Below, in pieces: positions 57,801-60,399 of a stretch of DNA of 64,000 bases. Location of the stretch: the NCBI GenBank assembly GCA_039621445.1, contig CP154955.1, positions 26,405,069-26,469,068 of the forward strand. The letters are read 5' to 3'. This DNA comes from Euglena gracilis. Its lineage: Eukaryota; Euglenida; Euglenophyceae; Euglenales. The position numbers and the translations under genes were made by a program. How positions within the stretch are numbered: position 1 is the first letter of the stretch; every line of letters starts with the position of its first letter. Under the pieces are notes generated by a model. That model saw nothing but the letters and a program-made list of their open reading frames with translations. It was not told the origin of the DNA and did not search any database.

Positions 57801-60376
57801 TGTTCATTCGCCGTGCGGCATCAGGCTTGTGCTTAGTCGGGTGCCTACCCCACGGGGGGGGGTGCTAGGGGCAGGCACCCGATCCGACCCCCCCCGGGGG
57901 GGTAGGGTTTTGGGGGGTGCCTGCCCCTAGCAGGCACCCCCCTCCGACCCCGGCGCCGGGGGCCCGGGAAAGGCCATTTTCAATGAAAGTTTTCTGGGTC
58001 CGGCCCGGACCCCTATCCCCCCCCCTGGGGGGGGTGTGCCTGCTAGGGGCAGGCACCCTATAGCACCCCCCCCCCCCGGTCGGTAAGCACAAGCATGTGT
58101 GGCATCGCTTTGGGTCGCAGGTGAAGTTGGTGCTGGCCGCCGCCATGTGGAACTGCCCCCATTTGGCAGGGCCTTTCCCTGGCGTCCATCGGTCTCTCTT
58201 TGCTGTTTCTCTCAATTTTGTAACCAATTTTTTGTCAGCATTGCTTATTTTCGCCCCCTCCCCCCCAACCCATAGCAGTGCTCAAATGCGCATGAACCCT
58301 GTGAAGCAGCAGGGGGTGGAGGGGAGGGCCCCAGTGCGCCAGCCCCACAGGGCCGGGCCCTTCCCCCGATGGTGCTCGACGAGCCCACCAATTTCCTGGA
58401 CCGGGAGGCCCTGGGGGCCCTGGCCACCGCCATCAAGGAGTTCGGGGGCGGTGTCATCATGATCTCCCACGACAAGGAATTCTACTCCACCCTGTGTTCC
58501 ACCCAGGCCGTGTACCGGGAGGGGTGCCTCGGTGATGGGTGAATGGCGAAGTCCGCAGTACAGCAACTCTTGTTGTTTGTTTGCAATTCTCGTTGTGTGT
58601 TTGCAATTTGTATTTGATGGGGTTTGTGCATGTTCAGAATGCAGAAAGGCCAGGAAGCCCCTGAGAAGGCCTGACAAAGAGGTTTGGCTGGTTGAGAACA
58701 ACCGGCTGAACATCGAGGGAGAGAGTGGGAATGAGGTGTGCATGTGCGAGTGCATGTGTACGTGCGATGAGTGAGTGAGTGAGTGCGTTGTGTTGTGTTG
58801 TGCTGTGTGTGGTCCGCTGTGCCATTTTCCAGTATTTTTATCATTCCCCCCCTGCACAAACTTTTTTTTGGAAGCCTTTTGCAGAATTTTGTGTTCTCCT
58901 GAAAATTTTGTGAGGAATCTTCATGGTCAATGCAATGGTGTGCTTTTTTTGTGGTTCAGCCTGCTTTCCTGCCTGTGGGCAGTGTATATTTGGTCTAGGG
59001 GATTTCTTAAGACGGAGGGGACCCCATCCCTGGGGAGGGGGCAGCCAGCCAGCAGCTCAAATCCAGCCAGCAGCCCAAATCGGGGCTGGGAGCACCCCTC
59101 CCCCCGTGTTGAGTGAAATAAAGTTGGGTCCAGCCCGGCTGGAGGCCGGGCCAATTGGGCTGCCCAGGTTACCTATCCCTGCATTTGTTTTTCTCATCAC
59201 AGCTTCGTCCATCACAGCCCCCCAGCTTTAATCTAGCTCCATCCATCAAAATGTTGAGAAGGCAAAAATGTTTTAGAAAACTTTGGTTTTCATTGACCCA
59301 GCCCAGCCCAGCCCCCCTCTACCCCAGCCCAGCCCCCCTCCAGTCCCAGACCCCCCCCTCCCCCTATCCCCGGGGGGGGGGTCCAGCCAGCAGCTAGCAG
59401 CCCTTTTGCCAGCCGGAGGCTGGACCCCCCCCCCCCGGGTCTTTGGGAAATCCCCTGATTTGGTGCCTGTTGTTGTTTTGTGCTGCGGGTTTCAAATGAT
59501 GAATTAAGCATGATTTTGAGAGTTTGAGTGCCAATTGTTGAACACAACTTCTTCTGGGAACCCAGAAGAAGGTGCTTTTTTGCTATTTTGTTTCAAATTT
59601 GCCAGCATTTGCCAAATTTTGCAAATGTTGACAAAATTTGGCCAATTTTTGGCCTCTTTTAGGCTTGTTCCCGATTTCTACTGGGATATATAATTTTGGA
59701 TTTGAAAGTTCTCTTCACAGAAGTACAGAAGTGGAGAGGACCCAAAACCACAATTTCCGCATTTTTCTGAAGGCCACTGATCAATCCCTCCCCGAGCTTC
59801 GTTTGGGGCCGCAGTGTGTACAAAATCAACTGGTCTAAATACTGCTCACTTAGGGGAACAAGGTCCCAGCATTCATGCAAACCCCTGGCATTCACCGCAG
59901 GATGTGGAGGTACTGGTGGCAAAGAAGCGGGTGGTTGAGGAGGAGCTGACCAACACCGACCTGAAGGAGCTTGCTGGGGGCAACCGGGGGGCCTTTGAAG
60001 GGGACGGCCTGACGTAATACAAGCCACCACTGCCCCCCCCTGGCTGAGCTGGGGTGCAGGAACCCACAGCCCAACCAACAAATGCACCCAAGCTGGGCTA
60101 TTTTTTTCAGGAAGCTTGTGTTTTCATCATTCAGACAGAAGATCCAACAACGATTCAATAGAAGAATCTCTGTTGAATTTTGCTGGATCCAAAGTTTTGT
60201 GGCCAGTTCATATGATGCCCCCACCCCAATGTCGAGGGTTCCCTGGGGGCAACACCAACGTGGTGAAGGAAAAGGAGGTCCTGGTGGACTTCTGGGGCAA
60301 GCCGCTGAACAAGAAGCAGATCCGAGAGATGCAGAAGAAGGGCGGGACCACCGTCAATGCCCCGGCCAAGAAGTGA
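28312..60376 (+). CDS. Translation elongation factor eEF3-type ATPase (whole gene, about 26 exons)
   Basis: eEF3 is a cytosolic ribosome-bound ATPase that helps release tRNA from the E site during elongation. The exons follow the family order: N-terminal HEAT-like repeats (28312-36405), a linker (38260-39053), ABC domain 1 with Walker [10 protein letters not shown] (39549-39709) and Walker [12 protein letters not shown] (42604-42731), and ABC domain 2 with Walker [10 protein letters not shown] (52861-53000). A chromodomain-like insertion (57226-57397), signature LSGGQ (57622-57737) and Walker [11 protein letters not shown] (58351-58509) follow, with a lysine-rich C-terminus ending at the TGA 60374-60376. 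Introns range from under 100 bp to about 4.2 kb and are packed with transposons. Most junctions are GT-AG; a few need GC donors or are unresolved. One coding exon is split by transposon V2. The exon bearing the ABC1 switch histidine (SHD) was not found. Whether the gene is intact depends on those points. Confidence 0.9.
28592..29349. mobile_element. T: element with 16-bp inverted termini, in eEF3 intron 1
   Basis: The ends CATTCATTTAGTGTGG and CCACACTAAATGAATG are perfect inverted repeats. Just inside both ends lie GTGGTTCAC and GGACACCAAAAAAAA blocks in the same family. In the middle, GTGACTGACTGGTTTTTT occurs at about 28936, 29105 and 29132. No target duplication was found. It fills most of intron 1. 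Confidence 0.7.
29429..29591 (+). CDS. eEF3 exon 2, left part (split by V2)
   Basis: The acceptor is GCCCCAG|TTC in phase 0. It reads [20 protein letters not shown] through [15 protein letters not shown] and stops after the first base of the next codon, where V2 begins. The KWQ..G...LL pattern is typical of an eEF3 HEAT repeat. Confidence 0.85.
29592..29908 (+). mobile_element. V2: hAT-like element inserted in an eEF3 coding exon (317 bp)
   Basis: The termini are CATCCATCTCTTTAATG and TCAAAGAGATGCATG. Flanking 8-mers GCTGCAAA (29584-29591) and GCTTCAAA (29909-29916) differ at one position. The interior shares TGTGTTTTGCAGGTCATTTT and flanking sequence with V1 (3644-4127), in the same orientation. 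Removing 29592-29916 joins CAA A to GC TTG AGC and restores the frame as [15 protein letters not shown], exactly where the eEF3 family continues. The element starts with CA and has no GT at its left end or AG at its right end. The combined interruption of 325 bp is not a multiple of three. Confidence 0.9.
29917..30029 (+). CDS. eEF3 exon 2, right part
   Basis: It resumes the codon broken at 29591 and reads [20 protein letters not shown], then [25 protein letters not shown] is a family hallmark. The donor is GAG|GTGTGC in phase 0. Confidence 0.88.
30208..30440. repeat. R: fold-back repeat in an eEF3 intron
   Basis: The left arm has GGAATTTTTAGGGTCATTGA and AGTAGGGTTAGGGTCACGAT; the right arm carries the inverted copies ending CCCTAAAAATTCC. 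Outer sequences also share GGTACTTGTTC in inverted form. Related sequence occurs near 28735 (inverted) and 55915-56110. The ends are not certain. Confidence 0.65.
30450..30660 (+). mobile_element. V-like fragment
   Basis: It shares GGTCCAGCC, the AAAAATGACCAAAAGTGGCG type core and long C-runs with V1. No termini are visible. The following 30665-30770 holds inverted TTGGTGGTCGCT / AGCGACCACCAA-type motifs, repeated near 12655, 20540 and 31190. Confidence 0.45.
31935..31994 (+). CDS. eEF3 exon 3 (right end uncertain)
   Basis: The acceptor is GCACAG|GTC in phase 0. It reads [20 protein letters not shown], matching the HEAT segment that follows the previous exon. After ATG AAG the sequence goes to CAGGGTGCTGCTAAGG without a good GT donor in the right phase. 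Confidence 0.75.
33212..33323 (+). CDS. eEF3 exon 4 (both ends approximate)
   Basis: The frame reads [20 protein letters not shown] and [13 protein letters not shown]. The TTFV..V motif is characteristic of this HEAT segment. A TTTGGTCAG lies just before 33212 but gives a phase that does not fit exon 3. Confidence 0.7.
34677..34792 (+). CDS. eEF3 exon 5 (left end approximate)
   Basis: It reads [20 protein letters not shown] and [17 protein letters not shown], a strongly conserved eEF3 HEAT repeat. The donor is CCCAG|GTATTC in phase 2. No AG dinucleotide lies between the upstream in-frame TAA and the conserved start, so the acceptor is not canonical or the exon begins differently. Confidence 0.8.
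34963..35170. repeat. (CATATA)n / (TA)n microsatellite in an intron
   Basis: It is a long run of CATATA units with CACATA variants and a terminal (TA)n. A second pure (TA)n lies at about 35600-35638. The segment 35200-35580 between them is AT-rich and AAGGTTTT-rich, without a gene. Confidence 0.95.
36255..36405 (+). CDS. eEF3 exon 6 (left end approximate)
   Basis: It reads [20 protein letters not shown] and [20 protein letters not shown], with donor TTGCAG|GTGTTC. It is placed as the end of the HEAT domain. A piece of HEAT sequence expected between exon 5 and this exon was not found. Confidence 0.6.
36444..36600 (+). mobile_element. AA-family left end
   Basis: The start CAGGGATGGATGGGAAGCCC and CTTCGGTATTCAGGTAGG match AA1. 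About 37240-37540 carries a further AA-type body (GGTCCGGACC, CTTGACAGGTGCCAAA, GAGCATTTTTGGATCG). Intervening sequence is unrelated, so these may be parts of one disrupted copy or two fragments. Confidence 0.55.
37547..37717. mobile_element. Z: fold-back element with TA duplication (171 bp)
   Basis: The arms CCTGCCCCCCCC...CCGGGAAACTGTCA and TGACAGTTTCCCGGGG...GGTAGG are inverted and flanked by TA (37545-37546, 37718-37719). The inside holds repeated CTGTCAGGGTCCCCGGTAC. It interrupts AA-family sequence. Confidence 0.75.
37749..38022 (+). mobile_element. C1: hAT-like non-autonomous element (274 bp)
   Basis: The ends are GAGGGTTTTCTTTTAG and GGTCTTAAAAACCCCTG, with perfect 8-bp duplications ATATAAGT (37741-37748, 38023-38030). 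Family marks are GGTGGGATATATTTTTCGGC and GGTGCTATTTTTGGCACTTT. It is non-coding. Confidence 0.93.
38069..38228 (+). repeat. 80-bp tandem duplication before exon 7
   Basis: Two identical 80-bp units beginning TTTGCGTCACATTTTTC stand head to tail and end just upstream of the exon 7 acceptor. Part of the unit (TTTTCTAAGTCCTCTCCAG) also occurs near 46646. Confidence 0.95.
38260..38454 (+). CDS. eEF3 exon 7
   Basis: 65 codons from CCCCAG|GAA to GCAAG|GTGCCG, phase 0 at both ends. It reads [20 protein letters not shown] on to [21 protein letters not shown]. It fits the helical linker between the HEAT region and ABC1. Confidence 0.88.
38675..38713 (+). CDS. eEF3 exon 8 (39 bp)
   Basis: The acceptor is GGACAG|GTG and the donor TGT|GTTTGA, phase 0 at both ends. 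It encodes [13 protein letters not shown], which continues the linker. It is short, so the support is the frame and the family order. Confidence 0.65.
39017..39053 (+). CDS. eEF3 exon 9 (37 bp)
   Basis: It encodes [13 protein letters not shown], with acceptor CCAGCAG|TAC and donor GGAG|GTGCAT in phase 1. Joined to exon 10 it gives [20 protein letters not shown], the conserved entry into ABC1. Confidence 0.8.
39549..39709 (+). CDS. eEF3 exon 10 (ABC1 Walker A)
   Basis: It begins in phase 1 after CTCACAG and ends GTGGAG|GTGTCC. It reads [20 protein letters not shown] and, further on, the P-loop [15 protein letters not shown]. The P-loop is complete (GxxGxGKT). Confidence 0.95.
40894..41034 (+). 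CDS. eEF3 exon 11
   Basis: 47 codons between CCTCAG|GGT and TCTGAG|GTAAAC, phase 0. It reads [20 protein letters not shown] and [25 protein letters not shown] is conserved right after the ABC1 Walker A region. Confidence 0.9.
41690..41850 (+). repeat. DD: dispersed repeat, copy 2
   Basis: This is the partner of 20150-20345, sharing GGGGGTCCCCCAA, TCCTCCGGCGCTGC and the GTTTTTTTTTGCTGAT tract. Confidence 0.6.
41940..42216. mobile_element. EE: fold-back element with TA duplication (277 bp)
   Basis: The ends GAATGGGGGGGCACTG and CCAGTCCCCCCCACCCCATTC are inverted and flanked by TA (41938-41939, 42217-42218). Subterminal arms are built from GATCGATTAGTCGACC-type short palindromes on both sides. 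It is non-coding. Confidence 0.75.
42406..42465 (+). CDS. eEF3 exon 12 (ABC1 signature; right end uncertain)
   Basis: The acceptor is TTCCAG|GTG. It reads [20 protein letters not shown], holding the ABC signature LSGGW. No GT donor in the right phase follows TGG AGG; the next bases are GCAGAG. A GT after TTC TCT CT would fit the phase of exon 13 but would lose the signature. Confidence 0.8.
42604..42731 (+). CDS. eEF3 exon 13 (ABC1 Walker B; left end uncertain)
   Basis: The conserved part starts at ATG 42617 and reads [20 protein letters not shown], then [18 protein letters not shown]. The donor is CAAA|GTGTGT in phase 1. The acceptor AATTCAG at 42603 leaves 13 extra bases (PCGR) before the conserved start. 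Confidence 0.88.
42955..43693. mobile_element. U: hAT-like element carrying coding-like sequence (739 bp)
   Basis: It has perfect 15-bp inverted termini CAGGGATCCTCACAC and GTGTGAGGATCCCTG. CCTTTTG immediately precedes the left end and follows the right end. Subterminal arrays of AAATTCACGG (42978-43070) and AAAATCACGGAAAATC (43620-43655) lie near the ends. The middle (about 43320-43600) has a frame reading [20 protein letters not shown], which looks like captured host exon sequence of unknown origin. Confidence 0.8.
43952..44515 (+). mobile_element. J1: J-family element split by I2
   Basis: It starts CAGGCTTCTTTTCAAGG. Its body resumes after I2 with GAAAATGGCCGTTTTCGAAA and a GCCTGCTATAACTGCC segment. 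It aligns in order with J2 (47126-47390), which has no insertion. The right end is approximate. Confidence 0.6.
44098..44412 (+). mobile_element. I2: hAT-like non-autonomous element (315 bp), nested in J1
   Basis: The ends are CAGGCTTGTGCTTAGTCGG and GGTTGGTAAGCACAAGCATG, with perfect 8-bp duplications GTCCTGGC (44090-44097, 44413-44420). The interior is collinear with I3 and the reverse of I1. Confidence 0.95.
44979..45170 (+). mobile_element. E1: E-family element
   Basis: It starts CAGAGATTTTTTTTTAAG, then TTTTCGTGACCCGGGGG and GCACCCCGCCAGAGGC. It matches the reverse of E2. ATGCATTC precedes it and AATGCTTC follows, a possible worn duplication. The right end is approximate. Confidence 0.6.
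45175..45620. other. Coding-like intronic segment with AAAGTGGCC repeats
   Basis: The plus strand stays open to a stop at 45617, with a basic, lysine-rich end made by repeated CCAAAAGTGGCC words. The minus strand over 45217-45400 ([20 protein letters not shown]) also looks coding-like. It might be a captured gene fragment inside the large ABC1 intron. No family is recognised and the strand is uncertain. Confidence 0.3.
46952..47028 (+). CDS. eEF3 exon 14
   Basis: The acceptor is CCTCTAG|AT in phase 1 and the donor CCTGAG|GTTTGA. It reads [20 protein letters not shown] and VKKRPE, the conserved segment after ABC1 (HYEN..L..Y.GN). The upstream exon with the switch histidine was not found between 42731 and here. 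Confidence 0.92.
47126..47390 (+). mobile_element. J2: J-family element
   Basis: It starts CAGGCTTCTTTGAAGG and ends near GGTGAAAAGAAGTC. The flanks TCCCCCTC and TCCCTTCC agree at 6 of 8. The interior has AAAATGGCCATTTTCAAG and GGTGCCAGCCATGGGCAGGC. It is related in layout to family I. Confidence 0.6.
47623..47705 (+). CDS. eEF3 exon 15
   Basis: The acceptor is GATCAG|GCT in phase 0 and the donor TCACG|GTATGC in phase 2. It reads [20 protein letters not shown] and RLEGVKSR. The FxFPxPGxLEGVK string is diagnostic of eEF3 between its two ABC domains. Confidence 0.95.
48441..48679 (+). mobile_element. C2: hAT-like non-autonomous element (239 bp)
   Basis: The ends are CAGGGGGTTTTTTTTTAGCC and GGTCTTAAAAAAACCCCTG. 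The flanks GTGGGGGG (48433-48440) and GTGGGGGT (48680-48687) agree at 7 of 8. The core is GTTATACTTTTCGGCGCCG then GGTGCTATTTTTGGCC. Confidence 0.85.
48895..48941 (+). CDS. eEF3 exon 16 (47 bp)
   Basis: The acceptor is TTTCAG|G in phase 2 and the donor CCCCG|GTGTGT in phase 1. It reads [16 protein letters not shown], the lead-in to ABC2. The phases fit both neighbours exactly. Confidence 0.92.
49109..50324 (+). mobile_element. C4: C-family element split by D
   Basis: The left end CAGGGGTTTTTTTTAGTCG with the body GGTGGGATATACTTTTCGGC runs to about 49296. After D the remaining C body (GGGTGGGTGGG...GGTCTTAAAAAAACCCCTG) ends at 50324. The flanking 8-mers do not match, perhaps because E2 abuts its right side. 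Confidence 0.7.
49297..50231. mobile_element. D: long fold-back element inside C4 (935 bp)
   Basis: The ends are CAAACGGTAGACTGGGGGG and CCCCCCAGTCTACCGCTTG. Subterminal arms (about 49315-49395 and 50045-50110) share GGGTAGTCGGCCGACTA, ACTCTAATG..CTAACGGGTC and CCGCCGACTTTTAAGCCCC in inverted order. The interior holds a 33-bp direct repeat (GCCAACATAGAAGRGATTTT at about 49606 and 49720) around a G/C-run insertion. It is non-coding. Confidence 0.8.
50325..50929 (-). mobile_element. E2: E-family element split by A2
   Basis: Its reverse strand starts CAGATATTTTTTTAAG then TTTTGTGACCCGGGGGG, like E1. The other half (GCCTCTGGCGGGGTATCC, TTTGGCGTTTCACGCC) lies left of A2. The two halves are collinear with E1 once A2 and one duplication are ignored. 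Confidence 0.7.
50448..50857 (-). mobile_element. A2: hAT-like non-autonomous element (410 bp), nested in E2
   Basis: It has perfect 17-bp termini CAGGGTTCGATATAAGG and its complement, with perfect 8-bp duplications CCCCCGGA (50440-50447, 50858-50865). It is the inverted near-copy of A1 (6387-6829), differing mainly in homopolymer lengths. Confidence 0.96.
51073..51415 (+). mobile_element. A-family element lacking a clear right end
   Basis: It starts CAGGTTTTGATATAAGG. Its core AAGTGCCATTTTGGGGCAC and late GGTCCGGACCCCCCC are A-type. The right terminus is missing. A short L-type piece (TACCATCCCCCC, CTTGTCCCATACCC) follows at 51548-51600. Confidence 0.65.
51852..51889. repeat. (GT)n microsatellite
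   Basis: A pure alternating G and T run in an eEF3 intron. Confidence 0.95.
51930..52781 (+). mobile_element. BB: hAT-like element split by AA1
   Basis: The ends are CAGGGGTTTTTCTTAAGTC and GTCTTAAAAAAGTCGCTG. The flanks CATAGGAC (51922-51929) and AATGGGAC (52782-52789) agree at 6 of 8. Related sequence without the insertion lies near 33700-34150. Confidence 0.75.
52195..52673 (+). mobile_element. AA1: hAT-like element (479 bp), nested in BB
   Basis: The ends are CAGGGTTGGATGGGAAGCC and GGCTTCCCATCCAACCCTG, perfect inverted repeats of 19 bp, with perfect 8-bp duplications TGGGTGGG (52187-52194, 52674-52681). Fragments of this family occur near 14100-14400, 34255-34352 and 36444-37540. Confidence 0.93.
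52861..53000 (+). CDS. eEF3 exon 17 (ABC2 Walker A)
   Basis: The acceptor is CACCGCAG|GA in phase 1. It reads [20 protein letters not shown], then [18 protein letters not shown] end it at GGCGAG|GTCTGG (phase 0), because joining to exon 18 gives [17 protein letters not shown], the family pattern. A donor at 53013 (GTGAGT) would add VWLR. Confidence 0.93.
53111..55157 (+). mobile_element. C3: C-family element split by H
   Basis: The left end CAGGGGTTTTTTTTAAGTCG and right end GGTCTTAAAAAAACCCCCTG are flanked by GTTGGAGG (53103-53110) and GTTGGAGC (55158-55165), 7 of 8 alike. Without H it would be about 245 bp, the usual size of the family. Confidence 0.9.
53204..54997 (+). mobile_element. H: 1.8-kb hAT-like element, nested in C3
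   Basis: The ends are CAGGCTTGTGCGTAAGG and CTTTAAGCACAAGCCTG, with perfect 8-bp duplications GGTGGGAT (53196-53203, 54998-55005). The termini are close to those of family I. Subterminal CGGCGCAAAGCGCCGG-type hairpins and GGCTAGC motifs lie at both sides. Two direct clusters of a TGTATCACATATGTATCACC repeat (53465-53605, 54650-54785) flank the middle. A frame near 54235-54330 ([19 protein letters not shown]) looks like a captured exon fragment. There is no transposase. Confidence 0.95.
55560..55625. repeat. (CA)n-(TG)n-(CG)n compound microsatellite
   Basis: Alternating CA passes into TG and then CG repeats. A similar shorter compound tract lies at about 56285-56345. Confidence 0.9.
56514..56617 (+). 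CDS. eEF3 exon 18
   Basis: The acceptor is CTCTACAG|GTC in phase 0 and the donor TGGAG|GTGTGC in phase 2. It reads [20 protein letters not shown], then [15 protein letters not shown]. The IAYVAQHxFHHxExHLD stretch is a hallmark of eEF3 ABC2. Confidence 0.96.
56696..56789 (+). CDS. eEF3 exon 19
   Basis: The acceptor is GTGCAG|G and the donor GACAG|GTACCA. It reads [20 protein letters not shown] and [11 protein letters not shown]. It is separated from exon 18 by an intron of only 78 bp. Confidence 0.93.
57226..57397 (+). CDS. eEF3 exon 20 (chromodomain-like insertion)
   Basis: The acceptor is GGCACAG|GTG in phase 0. It reads [20 protein letters not shown] and [20 protein letters not shown], the small insertion inside ABC2 typical of eEF3. 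Only a GC donor (GGCAG|GCATGC, phase 1) joins it correctly to exon 21. Confidence 0.88.
57622..57737 (+). CDS. eEF3 exon 21 (ABC2 signature)
   Basis: The acceptor is CCCACAG|GG in phase 1 and the donor CAGAAG|GTGTGC. It reads [32 protein letters not shown] and the signature LSGGQK. Confidence 0.96.
57822..58097 (+). mobile_element. I3: hAT-like element (276 bp) in a short eEF3 intron
   Basis: The ends are CAGGCTTGTGCTTAGTCGG and GGTCGGTAAGCACAAGCATG. The flanks TGCGGCAT (57814-57821) and TGTGGCAT (58098-58105) agree at 7 of 8. The host intron (57738-58120) would be about 99 bp without it. Confidence 0.93.
58121..58165 (+). CDS. eEF3 exon 22 (right end uncertain)
   Basis: The acceptor is GGGTCGCAG|GTG. 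It reads [15 protein letters not shown], which directly precedes Walker B in the family. After TTG the next bases are GCAGGG, so a GC donor is possible; a GT lies 18 bases further on. Confidence 0.85.
58351..58509 (+). CDS. eEF3 exon 23 (ABC2 Walker B and switch His)
   Basis: The conserved part starts at ATG 58369: [20 protein letters not shown], then [18 protein letters not shown]. The acceptor CCCCACAG at 58350 would add six residues (GRALPP) absent from the family. The right end is placed at CAGGCC|GTGTAC. Confidence 0.88.
58649..58735 (+). CDS. eEF3 exon 24 (left end approximate)
   Basis: It reads [20 protein letters not shown] and SGNE, with donor AATGAG|GTGTGC in phase 0. The EVW.V..N.L...G pattern is the usual strand after the ABC2 switch histidine. 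Confidence 0.75.
58995..59456 (+). mobile_element. B2: hAT-like non-autonomous element (462 bp)
   Basis: The ends are CTAGGGGATTTCTTAAG and CTTTGGGAAATCCCCT. The flanks TATTTGGT (58987-58994) and GATTTGGT (59457-59464) agree at 7 of 8. The interior is collinear with B1. Confidence 0.88.
59901..60006 (+). CDS. eEF3 exon 25
   Basis: The acceptor is CACCGCAG|GAT in phase 0. It reads [20 protein letters not shown] and [14 protein letters not shown]. The C-terminal extension of eEF3 is poorly conserved, so placement rests on frame and position. A GC donor (GACG|GCCTGA) would fit the phase of exon 26. Confidence 0.7.
60237..60376 (+). CDS. eEF3 last exon
   Basis: The acceptor is TGTCGAG|GG in phase 1 and the stop TGA is at 60374-60376. 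It reads [32 protein letters not shown] and ends [10 protein letters not shown] basic tail is normal for eEF3, which uses its C-terminus for ribosome contact. Confidence 0.75.
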
Positions 60377-60399
60377 TTTGACCCACCGCTTCCGCATTT

